From Actinomycetota bacterium (GTDB lineage Bacteria; Actinomycetota; Actinomycetes; Mycobacteriales; Mycobacteriaceae): 7,494 nt of DNA. The notes beneath the pieces were generated by a model. The model saw only the letters and a program-made list of their open reading frames with translations, ran no database searches and was not told the DNA's origin. Position numbers and translations under genes: made by a program. The DNA is taken from positions 1 to 7,494 of the forward strand of contig SYAB01000222.1 in NCBI GenBank assembly GCA_005787665.1, read 5' to 3'. Below, in pieces: positions 1 to 7,494 of this stretch. The stretch's first letter is position 1; the number at the start of each line of letters is the position of its first letter.

Positions 1-2245
<2,245 letters not shown>

Positions 2246-2253
<8 letters not shown>

Positions 2254-2803
2254 ATCGGCCGGGTCTGAATCGGCCGGGTCTGAGTCCGTCGCAGAGGTTG
2301 CGGCACTGGTCGCCGTACAGCGCAGGCTGGCCACTCCCACGACGCTCACCGTGGCACGGGCCATGTCGCACTTCGGTGAGCATGCCGCGGGCTGGGTGGC
2401 GCTGTCGGGGATCGGAGCGCTGCTGGTGCCCCGCCGCCGACGGGACTGGCTGCTCGTCGGGGTCGGCGCGGTCGCCGCGCACGCGGCGGCCATCGTGATC
2501 AAACTGGCGGTGCGCCGGCGCCGACCGCACCATCCCGATATCGCCGTCAACGTCGGCACGCCCAGTTCGCTGAGCTTTCCGTCGGCGCACGCAACGTCGA
2601 GCACCGCCGCGGCTATGCTGCTGTGCCGGGCCACCGGGTCGCCGTTACCGCTGGCGGTGGTGCCGTTGATGGCGCTCTCGCGCCTGGTGCTCGGTGTGCA
2701 CTACCCGACCGACGTGCTGGCCGGGATCGCCGTCGGGGCCACGGTCGCGCGGGTGACGGCACGCCTCGGCGGCCGGAAAGGGGAACATGAGCGCGACGGG
2801 TGA
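2246..2803 (+). CDS. PAP2-family membrane phosphatase, proposed decaprenylphosphoryl-5-phosphoribose phosphatase (Rv3807c-like)
   Basis: The 185-residue predicted membrane protein carries the complete PAP2 signature: K86-x6-R93-P94 (in KLAVRRRRP), P112-S113-A114-H115 (the usual PSGH with Ala for Gly), and S145-R146-x5-H152-x3-D156 (in SRLVLGVHYPTD). The two histidines and the arginines are the catalytic and phosphate-binding residues of this family, so it should be an active lipid phosphatase. In mycobacteria the orthologue next to ubiA has been proposed to convert decaprenyl-phosphoryl-5-phosphoribose to decaprenyl-phosphoryl-ribose; the assignment rests largely on context. The start is chosen as GTG 2246, overlapping the glfT2 end by 8 nt. 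An in-frame ATG at 2180 lies deep in glfT2 and adds a non-membrane Arg/Cys-rich leader. No strong Shine-Dalgarno precedes GTG 2246, so coupling to glfT2 is likely. The N-terminus is the unusual repeat SESAGSESAGSES. The 3' end overlaps ubiA by 17 nt. Confidence 0.88.
2249..2286 (+). repeat. 15-bp direct tandem repeat at the glfT2/PAP2 junction
   Basis: The unit TCTGAATCGGCCGGG occurs exactly at 2249-2263 and again at 2264-2278, followed by a partial third copy (TCTGAGTC, 2279-2286). As 15 is a multiple of 3, the PAP2 frame is kept and encodes repeated SESAG. In the glfT2 frame each copy brings another in-frame TGA (2251, 2266, 2281). Confidence 0.95.
2776..2789 (+). promoter_or_regulatory. 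ubiA ribosome binding site inside the PAP2 gene
   Basis: GAAAGGGGA at 2776-2784 precedes ATG 2787 by 2 nt, with its core A/G run about 5-9 nt upstream. It is the clearest Shine-Dalgarno in the window. It supports ATG 2787 as the ubiA start even though this overlaps the PAP2 coding end. Confidence 0.65.
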
Positions 2804-3704
2804 GACCAAGGTCGCGGGGCCGCCGGGAAACCTTTTCTCCGCCATCGTCAAGGCGATCCGGCCCCGGCAGTGGGTGAAGAACCTGCTGGTGCTGGCGGCT
2901 CCGCTGGCAGCTCTCGGCGGGCACGTCCAGTACGACTACCGCGACGTCGCCGTCAAAGTGTCGATCGCGTTCGTCGTGTTCTGCATGGCCTCGTCGTCGA
3001 TTTATCTGGTCAACGACGCGCGGGATGTCGAGGCCGACCGCGAGCACCCCACCAAGCGGTATCGGCCGATTGCGGCCGGCGTCCTGCCGGTGGGACTTGC
3101 CTACGGCATCGCCGCCGCCCTCGGTGTCGGCTGCCTGGCGATCGCGTGGTCGGTGACTCCCCAGCTGGCCGTGGTGATGGCGGTCTATCTGGTCATCCAG
3201 CTCGCCTACTGCTTCGGGTTGAAACACCAGCCGGTACTCGATATCTGCATCGTCTCCTCGGGCTTCCTCATCCGGGCCATCGCCGGCGGCGTGGCCGCCG
3301 GAATCCCGCTGTCGCAATGGTTCCTGCTGGTGATGGCCTTCGGGTCGTTGTTCATGGCGGCCGGCAAGCGCTACGCCGAGTTGCAGCTCGCCGAGCGCAC
3401 CGGCGCCAAGATCCGCAAGTCGCTTGAGAGCTACACCAGCACCTACCTGACGTTCGTCTGGACGTTGTCGGCGACCGCGGTGGTGCTGTGCTACGGACTG
3501 TGGGCGTTCGAGCAGGACGACAACGCCGGATCCTGGTACGTCATCTCAATGATCCCGTTCACCGTCGCCATCCTGCGTTATGCGGTCGATGTCGACGGTG
3601 GGATGGCCGGTGAGCCGGAGGAGATCGCGTTGCGCGACCGGGTTCTGCAACTGCTGGCCCTGGCCTGGATCGGAACCGTCATTGCCGCCGTCGTCTTCGG
3701 GTAA
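2787..3704 (+). CDS. ubiA: Decaprenyl-phosphate phosphoribosyltransferase (DPPR synthase), UbiA family
   Basis: The product (305 residues) transfers 5-phosphoribose from PRPP to decaprenyl phosphate. This is the first membrane step toward decaprenyl-phosphoryl-arabinose, the only arabinose donor for arabinogalactan and lipoarabinomannan. The protein is polytopic. It shows the first Asp-rich UbiA motif N76-D77-x-x-D80-x3-D84 followed by HPTKRYRP, and the second conserved region Y141-x3-L145-K146 with D152 on the next helix segment. The DPPR-synthase-type motif with NDARDVEADREHPTKR, and the preserved C-terminus with AVDVDGG and ALRDRVLQLLALAW, resemble M. tuberculosis Rv3806c (302 residues from memory) rather than menaquinone or ubiquinone prenyltransferases. 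ATG 2787 is supported by the strong ribosome binding site. Neighbours (PAP2 phosphatase, aftB) belong to the same donor pathway. In M. tuberculosis, variants of this gene are linked to raised ethambutol resistance; that is established knowledge and was not assessed here. Confidence 0.96.
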   Translation: MSATGETKVAGPPGNLFSAIVKAIRPRQWVKNLLVLAAPLAALGGHVQYDYRDVAVKVSIAFVVFCMASSSIYLVNDARDVEADREHPTKRYRPIAAGVLPVGLAYGIAAALGVGCLAIAWSVTPQLAVVMAVYLVIQLAYCFGLKHQPVLDICIVSSGFLIRAIAGGVAAGIPLSQWFLLVMAFGSLFMAAGKRYAELQLAERTGAKIRKSLESYTSTYLTFVWTLSATAVVLCYGLWAFEQDDNAGSWYVISMIPFTVAILRYAVDVDGGMAGEPEEIALRDRVLQLLALAWIGTVIAAVVFG

Positions 3705-3747
3705 CGCAGCCCCCGATCGCCGGATCTGGCCGGCCTTCCCCTTCTCG

Positions 3748-5643
3748 GTGTCGACCCGGATCAGCCTGTGGGTCTCGGTGGCGGTGGTGTCGGCGCTGTG
3801 GGCCTGGGGCGCGTGGCAGCGGCGCTGGATCGCCGACGACGGACTGATCGTGCTGCGCACCATCCGCAACCTGCTGGCCGGCAACGGCCCGGTGTTCAAC
3901 GCCGGCGAGCGGGTGGAGTCCAACACCTCGACGGCGTGGACCTACCTGGTGTATCTGGGCAGCCTGGTCGGCGGCCCGCTGCGGCTTGAGTACGTCGCGC
4001 TTGCGCTCGCGCTGACCCTCAGCGTCGCCGGGGTGGTCATGGTCATGCTGGGCACGGCCCGGCTGTACGCGCCGAGCCTGCTCGGACGCAGTGCCGTCCT
4101 GCTTCCGGCCGGCGCGCTGGTCTACATCGCGGTCCCACCGGCCCGCGACTTCGCCACCTCCGGCCTGGAGAACGGTCTGGTCACCGGGTGGCTGGGGCTG
4201 CTCTGGTGGATGTTGGTCTGCTGGTCGCAACAGGCCGCCGCGCGAGCCCGGATCTGGTTCGTCGGCCTGCTTGCCTTCGTGGCGGGCCTGAGTGTGCTGG
4301 TGCGCCCGGAGTTGGCGCTCATCGGTGGTGCGGCGCTGGTGATGATGCTGATCGCCGAACGGGGGTGGCGGCGCCGCGCGGTGATCGTCGCGGCCGGCGG
4401 GCTGGTGCCGGTGGGCTACCAGATCTTCCGGATGGGCTACTACGGGCTGCTGGTGCCGCAGACCGCGATCGCCAAGGACGCCACCGGCAGCAAATGGGAT
4501 CAGGGCTTGGTGTATCTGGCAAATTTCGCCGCGCCCTATGCGCTGTGGGTGCCGGTGTTGCTGCTGGCCGGACTGGGTGTGGCGACCCTCGCTGCCCGAC
4601 GCGGCAATCCCGCACCGGCGGGCCGGATCCGGCTGGCCGCTCGGATCCAGAGCCCCTCGGCGGTGGTCGTGTTCATGCTCCTCAGCGGTGTGGTGCAGGG
4701 GATGTACTGGATCCGTCAGGGCGGCGATTTCATGCACGGGCGGGTGCTGCTGGCCCCGCTGTTCTGCCTGCTTGCTCCGGTCTCGGTCATCCCGGTGGCA
4801 CTGCCGGGCGGACGCTGGTTCGCCCGCGAGGAGGGCCGGCTGCCCGGCGCGGTCAGCGCGGCGCTGTGGCTGGCCGTCGCCGGCTGGGCGCTGTGGGCGG
4901 CCGCATCGCCCGGTATGGGCGCCGACGCCACCCGGGTCACGTACTCCGGGATCGTCGACGAGCGCAAGTTCTACTCCCAGGCGACCGGGCACGCCCATCC
5001 GCTGACCGCCGCCGACTACCTGGACTACCCGCGGATGCGGTCGGTGCTGGTCGCCATCAACAACACCCCTGACGGCGCGCTGTTGCTGCCGTCGGGGAAC
5101 TACGACGTCTGGGACGTGGTGCCCGCGTTACCGCCCACCGCGCCGCCCCCCGGGGTGCCGATGGACACCTGGCGCCGCCAGGTCGCCCCGCACACGGTGT
5201 TCTTCACCAATCTGGGAATGCTCGGGATGAACGTCGGACTCGACACCCGGGTGATCGACCAGATCGGACTGGCCAACCCGCTGGCCGCCCACACGGCGCG
5301 ACTGGAGGACGGCCGGATCGGCCACGACAAGAACCTGTTCCCGGACTGGGCGGTCGCCGAGGGTCCGTGGCTCAAGGAGCGGCCCTGGATTCCGCAGTAC
5401 CTCGACGAAGGCTGGATCGAGCAGGCCGGGGTCGCCCTGACCTGCCCGCAGACCGAGGAGATGCTGAAGTCGATCCGGGATCCGATGACCCGGCCGCGGT
5501 TCATCGGGAACCTCAACCGGGCCTGGGAGTTCACCCGATACCGCATCGACCGGGTGCCCGAGTACGACCTGATGCGGTGTGGGCTGGCCAAGCCGCCGCC
5601 GGATCGACCGCCCTACACGGGGCTCCCGGCGACCGGCCCGTAA
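3748..5643 (+). CDS. aftB: Terminal beta-(1->2)-arabinofuranosyltransferase AftB (GT-C fold)
   Basis: AftB uses decaprenyl-phosphoryl-arabinose on the outer face of the plasma membrane to add the terminal beta-1,2-linked arabinofuranoses of arabinogalactan, the sites later mycolylated. From GTG 3748 the product is 631 residues (about 627 in M. tuberculosis, from memory). After the first membrane helix come D30-D31 in RRWIADDGLIVLRT, the conserved acidic pair of this GT-C family. Multiple hydrophobic segments run to about residue 390. A soluble C-terminal domain follows, beginning near GADATRVTYSGIVDER, with two cysteines (C566, C611) in positions I also recall in Rv3805c, so a disulfide is plausible. 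The frame stays open upstream into ubiA, but GTG 3748 gives the N-terminus VSTRISLW that matches the family and leaves a 43-nt gap after ubiA. No Shine-Dalgarno is evident. TTG 3682 is a weaker alternative start. Confidence 0.95.
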   Translation: MSTRISLWVSVAVVSALWAWGAWQRRWIADDGLIVLRTIRNLLAGNGPVFNAGERVESNTSTAWTYLVYLGSLVGGPLRLEYVALALALTLSVAGVVMVMLGTARLYAPSLLGRSAVLLPAGALVYIAVPPARDFATSGLENGLVTGWLGLLWWMLVCWSQQAAARARIWFVGLLAFVAGLSVLVRPELALIGGAALVMMLIAERGWRRRAVIVAAGGLVPVGYQIFRMGYYGLLVPQTAIAKDATGSKWDQGLVYLANFAAPYALWVPVLLLAGLGVATLAARRGNPAPAGRIRLAARIQSPSAVVVFMLLSGVVQGMYWIRQGGDFMHGRVLLAPLFCLLAPVSVIPVALPGGRWFAREEGRLPGAVSAALWLAVAGWALWAAASPGMGADATRVTYSGIVDERKFYSQATGHAHPLTAADYLDYPRMRSVLVAINNTPDGALLLPSGNYDVWDVVPALPPTAPPPGVPMDTWRRQVAPHTVFFTNLGMLGMNVGLDTRVIDQIGLANPLAAHTARLEDGRIGHDKNLFPDWAVAEGPWLKERPWIPQYLDEGWIEQAGVALTCPQTEEMLKSIRDPMTRPRFIGNLNRAWEFTRYRIDRVPEYDLMRCGLAKPPPDRPPYTGLPATGP

Positions 5644-5644
5644 C

Positions 5645-5667
5645 GCCCGGGTCGGCGCGGCCCGGGC
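5645..5667 (+). terminator. GC-rich stem-loop after aftB, possible terminator or processing site
   Basis: GCCCGGG (5645-5651) pairs with CCCGGGC (5661-5667). The stem can extend inward through a G-U and two more pairs to about 10 bp with a 3-nt loop, starting 2 nt after the aftB stop. There is no T-tract, as is common for mycobacterial hairpins, so termination is uncertain; it could instead separate aftB and fbpD messages. A third CCCGGGC at 5681-5687 allows alternative pairing. Confidence 0.5.
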
Positions 5668-5737
5668 TATCGCAACCAATCCCGGGCCTGCCCGTTCGCC
5701 GGTGTGATTCACTACGGGGCGACGATTCTTAGGGATG

Positions 5738-5747
5738 ACCCCGGGGT
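5738..5747. promoter_or_regulatory. 10-bp perfect palindrome upstream of fbpD
   Basis: ACCCCGGGGT is a perfect palindrome that ends 24 nt before the fbpD ATG, within the leader. It could be an operator half-site pair or a small leader hairpin, or chance in GC-rich DNA. No convincing -35/-10 pair could be assigned for fbpD in 5688-5737; the AT-richer patch at 5724-5735 is the only candidate -10 area. Confidence 0.25.
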
Positions 5748-5771
5748 GAGCGTGGTGAGGCGGGTATTGAG

Positions 5772-6662
5772 ATGACGATGGGCCTGACGAAATTCCTCCG
5801 CGTCGTGGGCGCTGCGGTCCTGACGCTCGGAGTTTGGGGCGCGACCGCCCCGGCCGCCTCGGCCGCCGGGGTCGAGTACCTCATGGTTCCCTCGGCCGCG
5901 ATGGGCCGAGACATCCCGGTCGCCTTCCAGGGTGGCGGCCCGCACGCGGTGGTGCTACTCGACGCGTTCAACGCCGCTCCCGATGTGAGCAACTGGGTGA
6001 CGGCCGGCAACGCGATGAACGCCCTGGCCGGCAGCGGTCTTTCGGTGGCCGCCCCGGCCGGGGGCGCCTACAGCATGTACACCAACTGGGAGTTGGACGG
6101 CAGCAAGCAGTGGGACACCTTCCTGGGCGACGAGCTGCCGAACTACCTGGCCGCCACCAAGGGCCTCGCACCGAACCGGCACGCGATCGTCGGGGCGGCT
6201 CAGGGTGGTTATGCCGCAATGGCCCTGGCGACCTTCCGGCCCGACCGGTACAGCTACGCGGGGTCCCTGTCGGGTTTCCTGACCCCATCCAACACCCAGA
6301 TGAACGGGCTCATCTCCAACGGCATCAACGCCAGCGGGGCGAACATCGACGCCATGTGGGGCGCGCCTCAGCTGGGCCGGTGGAAGTTCCACGACCCCAA
6401 CGTCCACATTCAGCTCCTGGTCAACAACAACACCAGACTCTGGGTGTTCAGCCCGGCGACGGTGGCCTGCAGCGATCCCGCGGCGATGATCGGCGCCTGT
6501 GCCGAGGCGCAGGGCAGTAACCGGACGTTCTACGCGCACTACCGCTCCATCGGCGGCCGCAACGGCCACTTCGACTTCCCCACCGGCGGCAACCACGACT
6601 GGGGTAACTGGGCAGGTCAGCTGGGGGCGATGGCCGGTGATATCTCCGCTGCCATCGGTTGA
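5772..6662 (+). CDS. fbpD: Secreted antigen 85-family protein MPT51/FbpD (no nucleophilic serine)
   Basis: This 296-residue exported alpha/beta-hydrolase-fold protein belongs to the antigen 85 family. Active members transfer mycolates to trehalose and arabinogalactan; MPT51 is a non-enzymatic paralogue thought to bind carbohydrate or fibronectin. Residues 1-31 form a signal peptide (positive K7/R10, hydrophobic core, APAASA before the likely cut at 31/32). The MPT51 signatures LMVPS, GRDIPVAF, LLDAFNA, YSMYTNWE and MWGAPQLGRWK are present. At the nucleophile elbow the sequence is GAAQGGY, with A143 where active antigen 85 proteins have Ser in GLSMAGS. H275 (GGNHDWGNW) sits at the antigen 85 catalytic-His position, which as I recall is lost in M. 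tuberculosis MPT51. C233 and C243 are the only cysteines and may form a disulfide. ATG 5772 is preceded by TGAGG at 5756-5760; ATG 5778 is a close alternative. An fbpA gene would be expected upstream by M. tuberculosis synteny but is not there. Confidence 0.93.
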   Translation: MTMGLTKFLRVVGAAVLTLGVWGATAPAASAAGVEYLMVPSAAMGRDIPVAFQGGGPHAVVLLDAFNAAPDVSNWVTAGNAMNALAGSGLSVAAPAGGAYSMYTNWELDGSKQWDTFLGDELPNYLAATKGLAPNRHAIVGAAQGGYAAMALATFRPDRYSYAGSLSGFLTPSNTQMNGLISNGINASGANIDAMWGAPQLGRWKFHDPNVHIQLLVNNNTRLWVFSPATVACSDPAAMIGACAEAQGSNRTFYAHYRSIGGRNGHFDFPTGGNHDWGNWAGQLGAMAGDISAAIG

Positions 6663-6714
6663 GCCGGTTGACGGAGTAGGTCGTTCCGTTAGCCATCCGG
6701 GACCCGTTGGTGCC

Positions 6715-6742
6715 TTGAGCGAACGCGCCAAGGCGGTACTGT
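6715..6742 (+). promoter_or_regulatory. Candidate SigA-type promoter for the lipoprotein-culp6 pair
   Basis: TTGAGC (6715-6720) and TACTGT (6737-6742) with a 16-bp spacer resemble mycobacterial housekeeping promoters (TTGACA / TANNNT). A start around 6749-6750 would give a leader of about 50 nt before ATG 6798. A 6-bp inverted repeat, GCCTTG 6712-6717 and CAAGGC 6729-6734, overlaps the -35 and could be an operator or the preceding gene's weak terminator. Prediction by eye only. Confidence 0.45.
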
Positions 6743-6780
6743 GGGGAGCGTGCATGGTCCGGACGGGGGATCGCCCAGCA

Positions 6781-6796
6781 AACCCGCTGGCGGGTT
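6781..6796 (+). promoter_or_regulatory. Small hairpin directly before the lipoprotein start codon
   Basis: AACCCG (6781-6786), a CTGG loop, then CGGGTT (6791-6796) form a 6-bp stem ending 1 nt before ATG 6798. No good Shine-Dalgarno is seen there, so the hairpin would occupy the ribosome binding region. An alternative fold pairs CCAGC (6775-6779) with GCTGG (6786-6790). Confidence 0.4.
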
Positions 6797-6797
6797 G

Positions 6798-7268
6798 ATG
6801 CGAGCCCTTCGCCCCGCTTCCCGCCGGGTGGCGCTTGCCGGAGTCCTCCCCGCCGTCTGCCTGTTGGCGGCCTGTGGTTCGGGCGGGGATCTGATCAGCT
6901 CGGTGGCCCTGCCGTCCCAGCAACAGGCCACGCGCTACGCCGATGGCGTCGACGTCGGGTCCTCGCCCACCGACGACCGGAAGTCCGGCACGGTGGCTCT
7001 CACCCCGGCGCAGCGCGAGTATCTGGACGGGTTGACCGCCGCCGGCGTGCGTCCCTCCAGTGAACTGCGGGCGCTCAGCATCGGCTCCTACGTCTGCCAG
7101 GCCCGTGCCGCCGGGCAGAGTGACCAGGCGGTACGGGACTCCGTCGCACCCATGGTGCGCAGCGATGTCGCCGACGCGCATGCCGCGTCACCGCAGACAC
7201 CCGCGGCGCTGGACGCCGAGGCGGCCGTGGGCCGCTATATCGACCTCGCTACCCAGCGGCTTTGCTGA
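6798..7268 (+). CDS. Small DUF732-like secreted lipoprotein
   Basis: The product is a 156-residue exported protein of unknown function. Starting at ATG 6798 it has a basic n-region (R2, R5, R9, R10), a hydrophobic core and the lipobox LAAC with C26 as the lipidated residue, followed by GSGG, so it should be anchored on the outer face of the membrane. An earlier in-frame GTG 6741 would add a Gly-rich leader and lies within the candidate promoter. After a variable linker (about 30-70) the C-terminal part, from LTPAQREYLDGLTAAGV through SIGSYVCQARAAG to a final YIDLATQRLC, follows the general pattern of the actinobacterial DUF732 domain: a helix with YLDGL, a central Cys (C100) and a terminal Cys (C156), probably disulfide-bonded. 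The family call is by eye. culp6 follows after only 3 nt, so the two are probably co-transcribed. I do not recall this gene between fbpD and Rv3802c in M. tuberculosis. Confidence 0.82.
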   Translation: MRALRPASRRVALAGVLPAVCLLAACGSGGDLISSVALPSQQQATRYADGVDVGSSPTDDRKSGTVALTPAQREYLDGLTAAGVRPSSELRALSIGSYVCQARAAGQSDQAVRDSVAPMVRSDVADAHAASPQTPAALDAEAAVGRYIDLATQRLC

Positions 7269-7271
7269 TAG

Positions 7272-7494
7272 ATGCCTCGAAGTTCACGGACGAACACCCG
7301 TCGCACGAGTAACCGGCGCCGGCGACACCGACTCCTCGCGCTGATCGCCGCCGGCGCGGTCGCGGTCGTCGTCGCCCTGGCCGTCGCGATCATCGTGATC
7401 CTGCTGCGCCGGCCGGAGCCGTCGATCACGGCCATCCCGCCGACCGCGGTGCCGCCCACCAGTTCGCCGGTCAAGAAGCCGCGGCCGGCCTTCC
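7272..7494 (+). CDS. culp6: Cutinase-like envelope hydrolase Culp6 (Rv3802c-like), N-terminal fragment
   Basis: An open frame from ATG 7272 runs off the window end after 74 codons. The N-terminus is very basic (Arg-rich up to residue 20), followed by one membrane segment or uncleaved signal anchor (about 21-45, Ala/Val/Ile-rich, ending LLRR). A Pro-rich linker then leads to VKKPRPAF. The same order, including the KPRPAF boundary just before the catalytic domain, matches M. tuberculosis Rv3802c as I remember it. That protein is an essential cutinase-family phospholipase/thioesterase implicated in mycolic acid metabolism, usually encoded next to fadD32-pks13-accD4. The Ser-Asp-His catalytic domain is beyond the window, so the identity rests on the N-terminal pattern and position. 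There is no clear Shine-Dalgarno; the start is 3 nt after the lipoprotein stop, implying coupled translation. Confidence 0.8.
   Translation, partial: MPRSSRTNTRRTSNRRRRHRLLALIAAGAVAVVVALAVAIIVILLRRPEPSITAIPPTAVPPTSSPVKKPRPAF

Noticed and set aside
3679..4998. Long minus-strand open frame opposite aftB (439 codons)
   Set aside because: It is extremely rich in Arg, His, Gln and Pro with no hydrophobic or domain pattern, as expected of the antisense of a GC-rich membrane protein gene.
5772..6662. fbpD as an active antigen 85 mycolyltransferase
   Set aside because: The nucleophile Ser of GLSMAGS is replaced by Ala in GAAQGGY, and the overall sequence follows MPT51, so classical mycolyl transfer is not expected despite the retained His.
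6741..6797. GTG 6741 as the start of the lipoprotein gene
   Set aside because: It falls in the likely -10 element and would place a Gly/Ser/Pro-rich leader before a normal lipoprotein signal peptide that begins at ATG 6798.
5955..7181. Long minus-strand open frame spanning fbpD and the lipoprotein gene (408 codons)
   Set aside because: It crosses two well-supported + strand genes and a promoter-like gap, and its translation shows no family signature; GC-bias artefact.

Overview
The window is a visibly GC-rich stretch in which every credible gene lies on the + strand, with strong third-position G/C bias and very short or overlapping gene junctions. It is the core of the mycobacterial arabinogalactan and mycolate cell-envelope cluster. 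The predicted proteins closely resemble what I remember of the M. tuberculosis H37Rv Rv3809c-Rv3802c block. The best guess is a Mycobacterium or Mycolicibacterium species, not M. tuberculosis itself; no species call is possible from this sequence alone.

Layout. Positions 1-310 hold the 3' end of glf (UDP-galactopyranose mutase). It overlaps glfT2 (307-2253, galactofuranosyltransferase) by 4 nt. glfT2 overlaps a PAP2 phosphatase gene (2246-2803, Rv3807c-like) by 8 nt, and that gene overlaps ubiA (2787-3704, decaprenylphosphoryl-phosphoribose synthase) by 17 nt. After a 43-nt gap comes aftB (3748-5643, terminal arabinofuranosyltransferase). A 128-nt intergenic region with a strong GC hairpin leads to fbpD/mpt51 (5772-6662), a secreted antigen 85 paralogue without the nucleophilic serine. 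A 135-nt gap with a plausible promoter precedes a small DUF732-like lipoprotein gene (6798-7268). Three bases later begins the cutinase-like hydrolase culp6 (Rv3802c-like), which is cut off by the window end.

How the genes work together. Glf makes UDP-galactofuranose and GlfT2 polymerises it into the galactan. UbiA makes decaprenyl-phosphoryl-5-phosphoribose, which the PAP2 protein is proposed to dephosphorylate on the way to decaprenyl-phosphoryl-arabinose. AftB uses that donor outside the membrane to add the terminal beta-1,2 arabinofuranoses that carry mycolates. FbpD and Culp6 belong to the secreted mycolate/lipid side of envelope assembly.

No undescribed defence, mobile or RNA system was found. 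The points most worth a second look are local departures from the M. tuberculosis layout: no fbpA between aftB and fbpD, a lipoprotein gene with its own apparent promoter between fbpD and culp6, an fbpD product that keeps the triad-position histidine and has a new cysteine pair, and a 15-bp tandem duplication at the glfT2/PAP2 junction that repeats the glfT2 stop codon in frame. Comparisons with M. tuberculosis proteins are from memory, not from an alignment run here.
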